DNA of 64,000 nucleotides from Klebsiella planticola ATCC 33531 (GCF_000735435.1 NZ_JMPP01000014.1:1-64000); one strand, 5' to 3'; shown: positions 1 through 10,482, counted from the stretch's first letter. The notes: generated from the letters alone by a model not told the origin. A program made the numbers and translations.

Positions 1-63
1 CCGTTGGCGTTCATCTCTGAACCCCGCTGACCCGGCGGCTTGCGTGCCGTTGTTCCGTGTCAG

Positions 64-121
64 TGGAGGCGCATTATAGGGAGTTCTGAGACGTTGACAA
101 GCCCTGTTTTAAAAAAACTTT
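64..121 (-). promoter_or_regulatory. rRNA operon P1 promoter, firing leftwards
   Basis: On the minus strand there is a -35 TTGTCA (100-95), a 16-bp spacer, a -10 TATAAT (78-73), a GC-rich discriminator GCGCC and a likely start A near 64. The A-tract upstream of the -35 (about 110-121) resembles an UP element. Spacing, discriminator and the leader that follows match the conserved enterobacterial rrn P1 layout. In E. coli rrnC lies next to yieP, which agrees with yieP starting at 251 here in the opposite direction. The leader (1-63) is all of the rRNA operon present; the 16S gene is outside the window. Confidence 0.88.
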
Positions 122-250
122 TCAACCGTCTCTTTTTTCACCAAACCAGCTCGTAACGTGGCAAAAAACCAGCGTTTTGCTGTTTTAACCAACGAAATAG
201 TCCACCAGATGGCATACTGATACAGATAAAAAGAGAAAGGAACGGCATAT

Positions 251-952
251 ATGTCTTTAAGCGCACAGCAACTGGCGGCACAAAAGAACATCTCCTGGGT
301 ATTAGCAGAGAAACTGGCTCAAAAAATCCTGACCGGCGAATACCCGCCGGAAAGTATTCTTCCTGGCGAAATGGAATTGGGCGAACAGTTTGGCGTGAGT
401 CGCACCGCGGTACGCGAAGCGGTTAAGACGCTTACCGCCAAAGGGATGCTGTTGCCGCGCCCGCGTATCGGTACCCGAGTCATGCCACGCAGTAGCTGGA
501 ACTTCCTCGACAAGGAGCTGCTCTCATGGTGGTTAACGGAAGATAACTTTGAAGAGGTGGTGAGCCATTTCCTGGTTATGCGCAGCAGCCTGGAGCCTCA
601 GGCCTGTTTTCTGGCGGCCACCTTTGGCAACGCAGAACAAAAGGCCCAGCTCAATACCTTAATGGAAGAGATGGGCCAGTTAAAAAAACGCTTTCTGCGC
701 GAACGCTGGATAGAAGTCGATATGGCCTGGCATGAGCACATCTATGAAATGAGCGGAAATCCGTTCCTGATCGCATTCGCTTCTCTGTTTCATTCGGTCT
801 ACCACACCTACTTCACTTCGATTACTCAGAACGAAGTGGTAAAGCTGGATCTCCACCAGGCCATTGTCGACGCTATCCAGGATAGCGATGGCCCGCGAGC
901 GCTTAACGCCTGCCAGACGTTATTGAACGCACCAAACCATTCAGGCAAGTAA
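251..952 (+). CDS. yieP: GntR/FadR-family transcriptional regulator YieP
   Basis: A 233-residue DNA-binding regulator, close in length to E. coli YieP (230). Residues about 15-78 form the GntR winged helix, with the core VSRTAVREAVKTL followed by a wing around RPRIGTRV. Residues about 95-230 form an FCD-type all-helical ligand domain; its likely metal ligands are seen in DMAWHEH, HSVYH and DLHQAI. The ATG at 251 follows a GAAAGGA ribosome binding site. It is divergent from the rRNA operon promoter at the left edge and 12 bp upstream of hsrA, so the two are probably cotranscribed. The ligand is not evident from the sequence. Confidence 0.93.
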   Translation: MSLSAQQLAAQKNISWVLAEKLAQKILTGEYPPESILPGEMELGEQFGVSRTAVREAVKTLTAKGMLLPRPRIGTRVMPRSSWNFLDKELLSWWLTEDNFEEVVSHFLVMRSSLEPQACFLAATFGNAEQKAQLNTLMEEMGQLKKRFLRERWIEVDMAWHEHIYEMSGNPFLIAFASLFHSVYHTYFTSITQNEVVKLDLHQAIVDAIQDSDGPRALNACQTLLNAPNHSGK

Positions 953-964
953 CAAGGGTTCCGC

Positions 965-2362
965 ATGAGCGAAAAAAAAGGGCGCAGTATGGCCGGACTG
1001 CCGTGGATTGCAGCCATGGCTTTTTTTATGCAGGCGCTGGATGCCACGATTCTCAACACCGCCCTTCCCGCCATTGCGCATAGCCTAAACCGTTCACCGC
1101 TGGCCATGCAGTCTGCCATTATCAGCTACACATTAACGGTCGCTATGCTTATCCCGGTCAGCGGCTGGTTAGCTGACCGCTTCGGCACCCGTAAGGTGTT
1201 TATCATTGCCGTCGGCCTGTTTACGCTCGGTTCACTGGCCTGCGCCCTCTCCAGTTCATTAATGGAGCTGGTTATCTTTCGCGTGATTCAGGGGATAGGC
1301 GGCGCCATGATGATGCCGGTGGCGCGCCTGGCATTATTAAGAGCCTACCCGCGCAGCGAACTGCTCCCCGTACTGAACTTCGTCACTATGCCCGGACTTG
1401 TTGGCCCGATTCTTGGGCCGGTGCTCGGCGGCGTGCTGGTCACCTGGGCCAGCTGGCACTGGATTTTCCTCATTAATATTCCTATCGGCATTATCGGGAT
1501 ACTGTACGCGCGCAAATATATGCCGGATTTCACCACGCCGCGCCGCCGTTTCGATACCAGCGGTTTTCTGTTGTTTGGATTGAGCCTGGTACTGTTTTCC
1601 AGCGGCATCGAACTGTTTGGCGAGAAAATCGTCGCAACCTGGATAGCTCTTTCGGTCATTGCCCTTAGCGTTATACTGCTGCTGGCTTATATCCGCCACG
1701 CGCGTCGCCACCCGACTCCGCTGATCTCGCTTTCTTTATTTAAGACGCGCACCTTTTCGGTCGGTATTGCCGGTAATCTGGCCACCCGTCTGGGCACCGG
1801 CTGTGTGCCGTTTCTGATGCCCTTGATGTTGCAGGTCGGTTTTGGCTATCCAGCGATCGTCGCAGGCTGCATGATCGCTCCCACCGCAATCGGCTCGATT
1901 ATCGCGAAATCAACCGTGACTCAGATTTTACGCTGGCTCGGCTATCGGAAAACCCTGGTCGGCGTCACCATTTTTATCGGACTGATGATTGCCCAGTTCT
2001 CCTTCCAGTCTCCGGCAATGCCTGTCTGGATGCTCTTGCTACCGCTGTTTGTGCTGGGGATGGCGATGTCCACCCAGTTCACATCGATGAATACCATCAC
2101 GCTGGCCGATTTGACCGATGATAACGCCAGCAGCGGCAATAGCCTGCTGGCCGTGACGCAACAGCTATCCATTAGCCTCGGGGTCGCCATTAGTGCCGCA
2201 GTGCTACGCTTTTATGAAGGGTTCGACAGCGCCAGTACCGTTGAGCAGTTCCACTACACCTTTATTACGATGGGGGCGATTACCGTGGTTTCGGCGCTGA
2301 CATTTATGCTGTTAAGAGCGAAAGACGGCCGCAACCTGATTAAAGAGCGGCATAAGCGTTAA
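965..2362 (+). CDS. hsrA: MFS transporter HsrA (DHA2 family, 14 TM segments)
   Basis: A 465-residue inner-membrane major facilitator, slightly shorter than E. coli HsrA (475). The first membrane segment carries [13 protein letters not shown], typical of the 14-TM drug:H+ antiporter 2 family. The loop between helices 2 and 3 carries the motif-A-like [11 protein letters not shown], and [13 protein letters not shown] follows. Family knowledge suggests proton-coupled export; in E. coli, extra hsrA copies affect homocysteine sensitivity and HNS-related phenotypes, and the natural substrate is unsettled. It starts 12 bp after yieP. Its TAA stop (2360-2362) overlaps the stop codon of the convergent rbsR by two bases, leaving no room for a terminator between them. 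Confidence 0.92.
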   Translation: MSEKKGRSMAGLPWIAAMAFFMQALDATILNTALPAIAHSLNRSPLAMQSAIISYTLTVAMLIPVSGWLADRFGTRKVFIIAVGLFTLGSLACALSSSLMELVIFRVIQGIGGAMMMPVARLALLRAYPRSELLPVLNFVTMPGLVGPILGPVLGGVLVTWASWHWIFLINIPIGIIGILYARKYMPDFTTPRRRFDTSGFLLFGLSLVLFSSGIELFGEKIVATWIALSVIALSVILLLAYIRHARRHPTPLISLSLFKTRTFSVGIAGNLATRLGTGCVPFLMPLMLQVGFGYPAIVAGCMIAPTAIGSIIAKSTVTQILRWLGYRKTLVGVTIFIGLMIAQFSFQSPAMPVWMLLLPLFVLGMAMSTQFTSMNTITLADLTDDNASSGNSLLAVTQQLSISLGVAISAAVLRFYEGFDSASTVEQFHYTFITMGAITVVSALTFMLLRAKDGRNLIKERHKR

Positions 2363-3351
2363 ACGGAGCCGCGAACGACCAGCTCCGGGGTGAGCTGAAC
2401 GCGTTGCTGCTTCTGACCCGGATCGGCCATGCGATGAATCAGCACGTCGATGGCCAGTTCGCCCAGTTCATCTTTCGGCTGATGGATAGTAGTCAGTGGT
2501 GGCGTCATATAGCGCGCCAGTTCGATATCGTCATACCCCACCAGCGCCATATCCTGCGGAATTCGTAACCCGGCCTGATACAGCGATTGATATGCCCCAA
2601 CGGCCATCGCGTCGTTGCCGACGAAGACCGCCTGCGGCCGCTCGGGTAAGGCGAGCAGCTTTTGCATGGCGCTAAATCCGCCGCCAAATTCGAAATCACT
2701 GGTAATGACATAACCGTCCATCACCGGAAGCCCGGCGCGCGCCATCGCCGCGTGATACCCCTCTAGGCGCAGGCGCGACGGCGTTTTATCCAGCGGCCCT
2801 GCAATACAGGCCACGCGGGTATATCCTTTATCAATCAGATACTGGGTTGCCATATCGCCGCCCAGCAGCGAGTTGTCCTGAATCAGATCGCTATCGCCGT
2901 CGAACGGCGCCCAGTCCATCATCACCGTAGGGACTGACGGGTAGCGCTGCATAATTTCCGGTGAAGGCTGATGCGTTTCGGTACACAGCAGCAGCAGACC
3001 ATCGACGCGTTTTTGCATCAGCGTCTCAAGATTGCGGTTCATGCGCTGCTCATCGCCTTCGGTATTACACAGCACCAGACTATAGCCTCGCTCAAAACAG
3101 CTGCGCTCCACGCCGCGCACCAGTTCCGAATAAAACGGATTGGTACTGGCGGTGATCAGCATGCCAATGGTCCGGGTCTGGTTTAATTTGAGGCTACGCG
3201 CCAGCGCAGACGGCGCATAGTTAAGGTTTTTAATCGCCGCATCAACTTTGGCGGTAATCGCCTCGCTGACGAAGCGATCTTTATTAATGACGTGAGAAAC
3301 TGTTGAAGTGGAAACGCCCGCCTCGCGGGCTACATCCTTCATGGTAGCCAA
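2359..3351 (-). CDS. rbsR: ribose operon repressor RbsR (LacI family)
   Basis: A 330-residue LacI/GalR-family repressor, full length. The N-terminal HTH is [20 protein letters not shown], followed by the hinge ALARSLK and a periplasmic-binding-protein-like ribose domain. The start chosen is TTG at 3351 (reads TTG-GCT-ACC-ATG), as in E. coli; the ATG three codons further in is an alternative. Only 3 bp separate it from the rbsK stop, so it is the last gene of the rbs transcript and repressor level will follow operon induction. Its expected operators are the palindromes at 8231-8246 and 8311-8322. In E. coli it also affects purine genes. Confidence 0.96.
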   Translation of the reverse strand: MATMKDVAREAGVSTSTVSHVINKDRFVSEAITAKVDAAIKNLNYAPSALARSLKLNQTRTIGMLITASTNPFYSELVRGVERSCFERGYSLVLCNTEGDEQRMNRNLETLMQKRVDGLLLLCTETHQPSPEIMQRYPSVPTVMMDWAPFDGDSDLIQDNSLLGGDMATQYLIDKGYTRVACIAGPLDKTPSRLRLEGYHAAMARAGLPVMDGYVITSDFEFGGGFSAMQKLLALPERPQAVFVGNDAMAVGAYQSLYQAGLRIPQDMALVGYDDIELARYMTPPLTTIHQPKDELGELAIDVLIHRMADPGQKQQRVQLTPELVVRGSV

Positions 3352-3354
3352 ACG

Positions 3355-4284
3355 TTACCCCTGTTGACGTAAAAACTCGTCGATTTCTTCGCGCCATGGT
3401 ACGGAAGGCTGTGCGCCTTTACGGGTAACGGCAATCGCCGCCGCGGCATGGGCAAAACGGATCGCTTCGTCCAGCGCGATTCCTTCCAGTAAGGCCGTCA
3501 CAAAAGCGCCATTAAAGGTATCACCAGCGGCAATGGTATCGATGGCCTGAACTTTAAAACCGGGAACCCGACGGCCTTGACCTTCATGGCTGACCCATAC
3601 GCCCCGGCTGCCAAGCGTAATCATCACGATACCAATGCCTTTGTCATGCAGCACACGGGCCGCGTTAGCCGCATCGTCATCGTTTTCCACGCGGATGCCG
3701 GTCAGCTTCTCGGCTTCGGTTTCGTTAGGCGTAATGATATCCACCAGCGCGAGCAGTTCATCTGACAACTCACGCGCCGGTGCCGGGTTAAGCACCACGG
3801 TGGTTTGATGCTGATGCGCGATTTTTGCTGCCGCCAGCACGCTTTCCAGCGGTGACTCCAGCTGCATCAGCAGCGCCTGAGCACCCGCAATACGCACTTT
3901 TTCCGCCTCAACCTGCTCGACAGAGAGCGCGGCGTTAGCTCCGGCATGAATACCGATGACATTCTCACCTTCGGCGTTAACAAAAATCAGCGCCACGCCG
4001 GTCGATTGATCTTTGACCGCCCGCACCGGCGCAACATCGATACCATCGCTCTGGAGCTGGCGACGAACGCGTTCACCGATATCGTCATCGCCGGTACAGG
4101 CAATAAACGCAATATCCGCGCCGCTTCGCCCGGCGGCGACGGCCTGGTTAGCCCCTTTACCGCCGAAAGCCACCTGATAATGATGACCGGTGACGGTTTC
4201 GCCCGGCGTCGGGAAAGATTCAAGGTTAAGAATGTGATCGGCATTGATGCTGCCAAGGACGACAAGTTTGCCTGCGGTTTTCAT
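3355..4284 (-). CDS. rbsK: ribokinase
   Basis: A 309-residue pfkB-family sugar kinase that phosphorylates D-ribose to ribose 5-phosphate in the cytoplasm, feeding the pentose phosphate pathway and PRPP. The first pfkB signature GGKGANQAVAAGRSG lies near residues 40-55. The second, DTIAAGDTFNGAF, lies near residue 250 and contains the catalytic Asp of GDTF. Length equals E. coli RbsK. It sits between rbsB and rbsR and is separated from rbsB by about 100 bp containing a strong hairpin, which probably lowers its expression relative to the binding protein. Confidence 0.97.
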   Translation of the reverse strand: MKTAGKLVVLGSINADHILNLESFPTPGETVTGHHYQVAFGGKGANQAVAAGRSGADIAFIACTGDDDIGERVRRQLQSDGIDVAPVRAVKDQSTGVALIFVNAEGENVIGIHAGANAALSVEQVEAEKVRIAGAQALLMQLESPLESVLAAAKIAHQHQTTVVLNPAPARELSDELLALVDIITPNETEAEKLTGIRVENDDDAANAARVLHDKGIGIVMITLGSRGVWVSHEGQGRRVPGFKVQAIDTIAAGDTFNGAFVTALLEGIALDEAIRFAHAAAAIAVTRKGAQPSVPWREEIDEFLRQQG

Positions 4285-4305
4285 TATTTCTGTTCCCGGG
4301 AAAGC

Positions 4306-4328
4306 GCGCCACCGGATTCCGGTGGCGC
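4306..4328 (-). other. intercistronic hairpin between rbsB and rbsK
   Basis: A perfect 10-bp stem (GCGCCACCGG paired with CCGGTGGCGC) with a 3-nt loop, located after the rbsB stop. There is no U-run on the minus strand, so it is not an intrinsic terminator. By analogy with other binding-protein-dependent transport operons it probably protects the upstream rbsDACB message from 3' exonucleases, so that RbsB is made in excess over RbsK and RbsR. Confidence 0.75.
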
Positions 4329-4386
4329 ATGCCCTGCTTTTCTTTTTTATATTGTCCCTCGGACCGTTTCCGACCCGAATCGCATA

Positions 4387-5277
4387 TTACTGCTTAATGA
4401 CCAGCTTCAGCTCAACCGGATAGCTGGCATCCACTTTCTCACCCTTCAGCACTTTATCAGCAGTTTCGACGCCTTTCACGCCGATCTGCTCTGGCAACTG
4501 AGCGATGGTCGCTGCCAGTTTGCCACTATTTACGGCTTTTTCGCCATCCGGAGTACCGTCAAATCCAACCACCATCACATCGGATTTGCCTGCCGTTTGT
4601 AATGCACGCAGCGCACCCAGCGCCATTTCATCATTCTGCGCAAATACCGCTTTCACATCAGGATGGGCGGTCAGCAGGTTCTGCATGACGTTCAGACCTT
4701 TGGTACGGTCGAAGTCCGCCGGCTGGCTGGCCAGAACATTGAATTTGTGCGCGGCAACGGCCTGCTTAAAGCCCTCACCACGTTCACGAGCCGCGGAAGT
4801 CCCTGCAATACCCTGCAGTTCAATCACTTTCGCGCCTTCACCGGCTTTCTTCGCAATGTAGTCGCCGGCCATCTTACCGCCCAGCACGTTATCAGACGCG
4901 ATATGGCTGACGACATCGCCTTTCGAAGCCTGACGGTCGAGGGTAATCACCGGGATCTTCGCCTGGTTAGCCATCTTCACGGCGTTACCTACCGCATCAG
5001 AATCGGTAGGGTTAATCAGCAGCAGCTTCGCGCCACGGACCGTTAAATCCTGTACGTTCGCCAGCTCTTTCGCCGGGTTGTTCTGCGAATCCAGTACGAC
5101 AAGGTTGTAGCCCAGTTTGTCCGCTTCTTTCTGCGCCCCCTCTTTCAGGGAAACAAAGAACGGGTTATTCAGGGTAGAGATAACCAGGGCGATAGTATCT
5201 TTCGCCATCGCGTTGGCGCTGACGGTTGCACTGAGAGCCACAGCAGAGACCAGGGTCGCCAGTTTTTTCATATTCAT
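4387..5277 (-). CDS. rbsB: periplasmic D-ribose-binding protein
   Basis: A 296-residue periplasmic binding protein that delivers ribose to the RbsAC transporter and, in E. coli, to the Trg chemoreceptor. The signal peptide is clear: a basic N-terminus MNMKK, a hydrophobic core and a likely cleavage after SANAMA before KDTIALV. The mature protein shows the two-lobed fold, with sugar-contact segments around STLNNPFF and [12 protein letters not shown]. It starts 27 bp after rbsC. Length and sequence are nearly those of E. coli RbsB. Confidence 0.97.
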   Translation of the reverse strand: MNMKKLATLVSAVALSATVSANAMAKDTIALVISTLNNPFFVSLKEGAQKEADKLGYNLVVLDSQNNPAKELANVQDLTVRGAKLLLINPTDSDAVGNAVKMANQAKIPVITLDRQASKGDVVSHIASDNVLGGKMAGDYIAKKAGEGAKVIELQGIAGTSAARERGEGFKQAVAAHKFNVLASQPADFDRTKGLNVMQNLLTAHPDVKAVFAQNDEMALGALRALQTAGKSDVMVVGFDGTPDGEKAVNSGKLAATIAQLPEQIGVKGVETADKVLKGEKVDASYPVELKLVIKQ

Positions 5278-5304
5278 AGTTAAGATGTCCTGTAGAGTTC
5301 TGAG

Positions 5305-6270
5305 TTACTGCTTTTTGTTGTCTACCAGCACCGCCAGCAAAATTACCACCGCTTTCACGATCATCTGGTAATAGGAAGAAACGCCTAATAGATTCAAACC
5401 GTTGTTCAGGAAGCCAAGGATCAGCGCGCCAATCAAGGTACCGACAATACGCCCTTTCCCCCCCGCCAGACTGGTGCCGCCGAGCACAACCGCCGCGATA
5501 GCATCCAGTTCATAACCGGTACCCGCCGTCGGCTGCGCGGAAGAGAGGCGCGCCACTTCGATAATCCCCGCCAGCGAAGCCAGCAGGCCGCATAACGAAT
5601 AGACGATGATTTTCACTTTATTGACGCTGATGCCGGATAAGCGGGTCGCCGCCTCGTTACCGCCCAGCGCATAGATATAACGACCCAGCCGCGTATGGTG
5701 CAGCATGTACCAGGCCGCCAGAAAGACGATTGCCATAATCCATACCGGCGTCGGAACCCCTAACGGGCGCCCGATACCAAACCAGCCAAACAGGTCGGCG
5801 TTATCGGTAAACCCGGTGTTCACCGGACTGCCGTTGGTGTACACCATCGTCACCCCGCGCAGGAGCAGCATCATCACCAGGGTGGCGATAAAGGCCTGAA
5901 CACGCCCTTTCGCCACAATCACGCCGGTCACCGCGCCAATTGCCGCGCCTAAAGCAAGCGCTGCGGCAATCGCTACCAGCGCATTCACCTCCAGCCCCAC
6001 AATCGATGCCGCAACCGCACCGGTCAGCGCCAGCAGGGAGCCGACGGACAGGTCGATCCCCGAGGTCAGAATGACCAGCGTCATTCCGACGGCCATAATG
6101 GCGTTGACCGACGTCTGCTGCAGGATATTGAAGAGGTTATTAACGGTAAAAAAGTTGGGGCTCATGGTCGAAACAATCGCTATCAGCACCAGCAGGGCAA
6201 TCAACGACTTTTGCTCCATCAGCCATGCTTTTGTGAAATAGCGGCGACCAGTAACAGCCTGGGTTGTCAT
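5305..6270 (-). CDS. rbsC: ribose ABC transporter permease
   Basis: A 321-residue inner-membrane permease with about eight to ten hydrophobic segments, forming the ribose channel as a homodimer with RbsA. The segment GIDLSVGSLLALTGAVAASI is typical of the RbsC/XylH/AraH permease family, and VVLGGTSLAGGKGRI forms the cytoplasmic loop expected to contact the ATPase. It begins 5 bp after the rbsA stop and shares the rbs transcript. Confidence 0.96.
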   Translation of the reverse strand: MTTQAVTGRRYFTKAWLMEQKSLIALLVLIAIVSTMSPNFFTVNNLFNILQQTSVNAIMAVGMTLVILTSGIDLSVGSLLALTGAVAASIVGLEVNALVAIAAALALGAAIGAVTGVIVAKGRVQAFIATLVMMLLLRGVTMVYTNGSPVNTGFTDNADLFGWFGIGRPLGVPTPVWIMAIVFLAAWYMLHHTRLGRYIYALGGNEAATRLSGISVNKVKIIVYSLCGLLASLAGIIEVARLSSAQPTAGTGYELDAIAAVVLGGTSLAGGKGRIVGTLIGALILGFLNNGLNLLGVSSYYQMIVKAVVILLAVLVDNKKQ

Positions 6271-6275
6271 CTTTT

Positions 6276-7781
6276 TTACTCCTGATTCACACGGTTAAGC
6301 TTGCCCACAGCGGCAGCCATCAATACTTCCTGGGTGGCCTGCTCGCGTGTGAACTCACCGCCGAGATGCCCTTCATGCATCACCATGATGCGATCGCTCA
6401 TGCCCAGCACTTCCGGCATCTCCGAAGAGACCAGAATGATGCTCAGACCATCGGCTTTAAACTGGTTGATCAGCTGATAGATCTCTTTCTTCGCACCAAC
6501 GTCCACGCCGCGGGTCGGTTCATCAAGGATCAGCACCTTCGGCCGCGTCATCAGCCCGCGGGCGATGGCCACTTTTTGCTGGTTACCACCGGAGAGCAGG
6601 CCTATTGCCTGTTCCATCGACGGCGTTTTCACATTGAACAGGCGGATAAAATCGCTCACCGCCTGCTGCTCATCTTTGTGCTTCAGGCGGCCACCAGCAT
6701 GGCTGAAATAGCGCAGCGCCGTTAACGACATGTTTTCTTTCACCGACATACCGAGCACTAAGCCATCACGCTTGCGGTCTTCGGAGATATAGACAATCCC
6801 GTTTGCCAGACCATCCTGAGGGGAACGGGTCACCACTTCATGGCCGTCGAGCGTGACGGAACCGCTGGTGCGCGGCAGCGCGCCGTACAGCACCTTCATC
6901 AACTCCGTTCGCCCGGCCCCCATCAGCCCGGCGACGCCGAGAATTTCGCCCTGACGGAGGGAAAAAGTCACATTTTCAACACCCGGCCCGCACAGGTTGT
7001 CCACCTTCAGACGAACCGTACCGGGCGCTTTATCCAGGTGCGGATACTGATCTTCCAGCTTGCGGCCAACCATCATTTCGATCAGCAGATCTTCATTCAG
7101 ACTGGCGACCTCGCGCTCGGCGATAAACTGCCCGTCGCGAAAGACCGTCACATCATCGCAAATCTCGAAGATCTCTTTCATACGGTGGGAGATATAAACA
7201 ATCCCGCGCCCCTGCGCTTTCAGCTCGCGGATGACGCGGAACAGAGATTCCGTTTCGGTATCGGTCAATGCGTCCGTTGGCTCATCCATAATGATGACCT
7301 TCGACTCAAAGCTCAGCACCTTGGCGATTTCAACCATCTGCTGATCGCCAATCGACAGATCGCCCACCAGCTTCTGGCTGTTAAAGCGTAAATTCAGCTT
7401 TGCCAGCAGTTTGTCGGCTTCGGCATACATCGTTTTCCAGTCGATTTTGCCAAACCGGTTGACGAACTCACGACCGAGGAAAATGTTTTCCGCGATCGTC
7501 AGTTGTGGGATCAGGTTGAGTTCCTGGTGAATAATGCCGATACCGGCTTCCTGGGAGGATTTCGGTCCGTTGAAGGTGACCTCTTTGCCGAGCCACAACA
7601 GCGAGCCGGCATCGCGGGTATAGATACCGGTCAGCACCTTCATCATGGTGGATTTGCCGGCACCGTTTTCGCCGACCAGCGCCATCACGCGGCCAGCATA
7701 GACATTGAGCGAGGCGCCGGAGAGCGCCTTAACGCCAGGGAACGCTTTATCGATCCCTTTTAATTGCAATAAGGCTTCCAT
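6276..7781 (-). CDS. rbsA: ribose ABC transporter ATPase (two NBDs)
   Basis: A 501-residue cytoplasmic ATPase with two tandem nucleotide-binding domains. The first has a normal Walker [10 protein letters not shown] (residues about 36-44) and Walker [12 protein letters not shown]. The second has the degenerate Walker [11 protein letters not shown] but a full signature [14 protein letters not shown] and Walker [13 protein letters not shown]. This asymmetry is normal for RbsA-type importers, so it is not a defect. It lies 10 bp downstream of rbsD and 5 bp upstream of rbsC. Confidence 0.97.
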   Translation of the reverse strand: MEALLQLKGIDKAFPGVKALSGASLNVYAGRVMALVGENGAGKSTMMKVLTGIYTRDAGSLLWLGKEVTFNGPKSSQEAGIGIIHQELNLIPQLTIAENIFLGREFVNRFGKIDWKTMYAEADKLLAKLNLRFNSQKLVGDLSIGDQQMVEIAKVLSFESKVIIMDEPTDALTDTETESLFRVIRELKAQGRGIVYISHRMKEIFEICDDVTVFRDGQFIAEREVASLNEDLLIEMMVGRKLEDQYPHLDKAPGTVRLKVDNLCGPGVENVTFSLRQGEILGVAGLMGAGRTELMKVLYGALPRTSGSVTLDGHEVVTRSPQDGLANGIVYISEDRKRDGLVLGMSVKENMSLTALRYFSHAGGRLKHKDEQQAVSDFIRLFNVKTPSMEQAIGLLSGGNQQKVAIARGLMTRPKVLILDEPTRGVDVGAKKEIYQLINQFKADGLSIILVSSEMPEVLGMSDRIMVMHEGHLGGEFTREQATQEVLMAAAVGKLNRVNQE

Positions 7782-7791
7782 ATCGGCGACC

Positions 7792-8211
7792 TCAGAACGT
7801 CACGCCGGCACAGAGAATAACGTTCGCATACGGGGAACACTCCCCGCTGCGAATCACCGCCTGACTATCTGCGGTTTGTTTTTTAAACTGCTCATGACTG
7901 GTGTAACGAATTTCAATGGTGTTTCCCTGGTGTTGCTGCAGCAGCTCAAGGTGAGTGAGCAACGTCGCATGGAGCTGCGGATTGTGTGTCTTTATCTCTT
8001 CCGCCAGGATCGCCGCCTCAACCTGCATTTCCGCCGTCACCACCTCCAGAACCTGCATAAAGGAGGGAACGCCCTGGGTTAATGCCATATCGATGCGCGT
8101 GCTGCTGCGGGGAACCGGTAAACCGGCATCGCAGACCACCAGCGTATCGGTATGACCCAGGCGGGAGATAACCGAAGAAATATCAGCGTTAAGTACGGTG
8201 CCTTTTTTCAT
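7792..8211 (-). CDS. rbsD: D-ribose pyranase
   Basis: First gene of the rbs operon. The 139-residue protein interconverts beta-pyranose and beta-furanose forms of ribose so that imported sugar suits ribokinase. The family residues His20 and Asp28 are seen in [19 protein letters not shown]. The frame opens further upstream, at a codon inside the operator region (8253). The start at 8211 gives the family length (139), has an AAGAGA ribosome binding site and leaves the operator outside the gene, so it is preferred. Confidence 0.95.
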   Translation of the reverse strand: MKKGTVLNADISSVISRLGHTDTLVVCDAGLPVPRSSTRIDMALTQGVPSFMQVLEVVTAEMQVEAAILAEEIKTHNPQLHATLLTHLELLQQHQGNTIEIRYTSHEQFKKQTADSQAVIRSGECSPYANVILCAGVTF

Positions 8212-8230
8212 TTTTCTCTTTTGCTCCATT

Positions 8231-8258
8231 AGCGAAACGTTTCGCTGTCGCAAGTATT
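8231..8258 (-). promoter_or_regulatory. rbs operon promoter and proximal RbsR operator
   Basis: A perfect 16-bp palindrome AGCGAAACGTTTCGCT at 8231-8246 matches the known E. coli rbs operator core. A weak -10 AATACT (8258-8253, minus strand) lies just upstream, so transcription would begin at about 8246, inside the operator, as reported for E. coli. A half-conserved CRP site (TGTGA at 8299-8303, imperfect partner at 8310-8314) is centred about 60 bp upstream of that start, a normal class I position. The operator is strong evidence; the -10 and CRP assignments are inference. Confidence 0.85.
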
Positions 8259-8310
8259 GTCAATACACGCATGAAAAACCATCACCAGAAGAGAGAAATG
8301 TGATCGCCAT

Positions 8311-8322
8311 CGAAACGTTTCG
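8311..8322. promoter_or_regulatory. second RbsR-type operator
   Basis: A 12-bp perfect palindrome CGAAACGTTTCG that repeats the core of the main operator, centred 78 bp upstream of it. It overlaps the right half of the weak CRP site. It could allow RbsR looping or compete with CRP. Binding has not been shown here. Confidence 0.65.
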
Positions 8323-8360
8323 CAAACGCCGGGAAGGAAAAGTGAAGCGGGGCAAAAAAC

Positions 8361-8389
8361 CAAAAAAAGCCCTTCACGCGGAAGGGCTT
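8361..8389 (-). terminator. kup intrinsic terminator
   Basis: Read on the minus strand: stem AAGCCCTTC / GAAGGGCTT with a 5-nt loop, followed by a run of seven U. It lies 8 bp beyond the kup stop and insulates the rbs promoter region downstream. Confidence 0.88.
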
Positions 8390-8396
8390 CAGAGCA

Positions 8397-10265
8397 TCAG
8401 ATTTCGACCTGGGTACCGAGTTCAATCACCCGGTTTGGCGGGATTTCAAACTGATCCGGCGCCCTCAGGGCGTTACGCTGCAGCAGGAGGTACAGTTTTC
8501 CACGCAGACGCAAATACCATGGCCGTTTGCCGATAATCAGCGACTCATGCGACATAAAGAACGAGGTTTCCATCATCCGGCAGCTCAGACCTTCCAGCCC
8601 GCAGCGGTGGAACACCTCTTCCACGTTTGGCGTTTCGCGCCAGCCGTAGCTGGCCACCACGCGCCAGAACGACGGCGAAATCTGCTCGATCTGCACCCGG
8701 CGGACGTTATGCACATAAGGCGCATCTTCAGTACGCAGCGTCAGCAGAATCACGCGTTCATGCAGCACCTTGTTGTGCTTAAGGTTATGCAGCAGGGCAA
8801 ACGGAATCACGTTCAGCGCACGGGACATATATACGGCAGTCCCCGGTACGCGAACCGGCGGTGATTTCTCGAGGGAAGAGATCATCGCTTCCAGAGAGTT
8901 ACCGTGTTCATGCATCCGACGCAGCAGACGGAAACGCTCGCTTTTCCAGGTCGTCATCACGGTGAACATCACCAGACCCAGGGTTAACGGCAGCCAGCCG
9001 CCGGAAACAATCTTATCGAGGTTGGCCGAGAACAGCGGAAAATCAATGCTCATAAAGGCGATAAGGAGCAGCGCGACAACGAACTTATTCCAGCGCCAGT
9101 TTTTACGCGCGACCGTAGTGAAGAGAATCGTGGTCAATACCATGGTTCCCGTTACCGCGATCCCGTACGCCGCCGCGAGGTTCGAAGAGTGCTCGAAGTT
9201 GATAATCACGATGACCACCGAGACATACAGCAGCCAGTTGATGAACGGAATATAGATCTGTCCGGACTCCATTTCCGAGGTATGAATAATCCGCATCGGC
9301 GACAGATATCCCAGACGAACCGCCTGGCGAGTCAGCGAGAAGACTCCGGAAATTACCGCCTGCGAGGCGATAACCGTCGCCAGCGCCGCAATGATCAGCA
9401 TCGGAATCAGCGCCCATTCAGGAGCCAGCAGGAAGAAGGGGTTTTTGATCGCTTCCGGGTGCTGCAACAGCAGCGCTCCCTGGCCGAAGTAGTTCAGCAC
9501 CAGCGAGGGCAGCACCACCGAAAACCAGGCCAGGCGAATCGGTAGTTTGCCAAAGTGCCCCATATCCGCATACAGCGCTTCGACACCGGTAATGGACAGC
9601 ACCACCGCGCCCAGCGCAACAAAAGAGACGGTTTTATATTCAAGGAAGAAATGAACCGCCCAGTAAGGGTTTAGCGCCTGCAGCACTTCCGGGTTGGCGA
9701 TAATGCTGCGCGCGCCCAGCACCGCCAGCAGCAGGAACCAAATCAGCATAATCGGCGCGAACAGCTTGCCGACCATACTGGTCCCGTGCTTCTGGATAGC
9801 AAACAGCAGCGTCAACACGATAATGGAGATGGGGACAATCCAGGTATCCAGATTAGGGGCGATAATTTCCAGCCCTTCAATCGCCGACATGACCGAAATC
9901 GCTGGCGTAATCACCACTTCACCATAGAAGAAGCTGCCGCCGATCAGGCCAAGAATAACCAGAACCGACGTCATTCGCGCAGACGTATTACGCCCCGCCA
10001 GCGACATCAGCGTCAGGATCCCCCCTTCACCGGCGTTATCTGCGCGCATTACGAAGGTGATATATTTGAGTGATACGGTAAAGATCAACAGCCAGAATAT
10101 TAGCGACAGAAAGCCAAAAACAGCATCACGTTCAACGCCAAACCCAAACTGACCAGACAGACATTCCCGAAGTGTATACAGCGGACTGGTACCGATATCT
10201 CCGTATACCACGCCGATAGCCGCCAGCGTTATTGCTGGCAACGATTGCTTATTATCAGTGCTCAT
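8397..10265 (-). CDS. kup: low-affinity K+ transporter Kup
   Basis: A 622-residue inner-membrane K+:H+ symporter of the KUP/HAK/KT family, the same length as in E. coli. About twelve membrane segments occupy residues 10-440, with the family hallmark [17 protein letters not shown] near the N-terminus and a cytoplasmic tail of about 180 residues. The ATG is directly preceded by the palindrome AGACTAGTCT (10266-10275), which leaves no good Shine-Dalgarno. It is single, with its own terminator, and is divergent from ravA across 217 bp. Confidence 0.96.
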   Translation of the reverse strand: MSTDNKQSLPAITLAAIGVVYGDIGTSPLYTLRECLSGQFGFGVERDAVFGFLSLIFWLLIFTVSLKYITFVMRADNAGEGGILTLMSLAGRNTSARMTSVLVILGLIGGSFFYGEVVITPAISVMSAIEGLEIIAPNLDTWIVPISIIVLTLLFAIQKHGTSMVGKLFAPIMLIWFLLLAVLGARSIIANPEVLQALNPYWAVHFFLEYKTVSFVALGAVVLSITGVEALYADMGHFGKLPIRLAWFSVVLPSLVLNYFGQGALLLQHPEAIKNPFFLLAPEWALIPMLIIAALATVIASQAVISGVFSLTRQAVRLGYLSPMRIIHTSEMESGQIYIPFINWLLYVSVVIVIINFEHSSNLAAAYGIAVTGTMVLTTILFTTVARKNWRWNKFVVALLLIAFMSIDFPLFSANLDKIVSGGWLPLTLGLVMFTVMTTWKSERFRLLRRMHEHGNSLEAMISSLEKSPPVRVPGTAVYMSRALNVIPFALLHNLKHNKVLHERVILLTLRTEDAPYVHNVRRVQIEQISPSFWRVVASYGWRETPNVEEVFHRCGLEGLSCRMMETSFFMSHESLIIGKRPWYLRLRGKLYLLLQRNALRAPDQFEIPPNRVIELGTQVEI

Positions 10266-10482
10266 AGACTAGTCTTTTCGTTTATAAAACAAATGTGTGC
10301 CTAGTCCCTTGGCCCACAAAAAGCGCACAGTATGCACGATTATTTGCTGAATCGTACCCCTAACAAACATCATATTAACCTGGCTCAAAGAAAATAAATC
10401 GATTCTTCAGGCTATTACCATCCCTAATCAAACATCTATACTCGAATCAATAACGACACATGAAAAAGCACGCAACTCAATT
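10266..10482 (+). promoter_or_regulatory. kup-ravA divergent spacer with a ravA promoter
   Basis: A candidate promoter for ravA is TTACCA (10414-10419), a 17-bp spacer and TATACT (10437-10442). The C directly before the -10 (CTATACT) is a feature favoured by sigma-S, and the E. coli ravA-viaA operon is known to be sigma-S dependent. No clear kup promoter was recognised. An in-frame ATG at 10460 opens another frame and is not thought to be used. Confidence 0.55.

Noticed and set aside
3946..4602. 218-codon plus-strand frame across the rbsK start and rbsB end
   Set aside because: Antisense to two well-identified genes and to the hairpin between them; no sensible domain.
6801..6850. Degenerate second Walker A of RbsA as a possible inactivating mutation
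   Set aside because: GxxGAGRTEL in the second domain is the normal state for this ATPase family.
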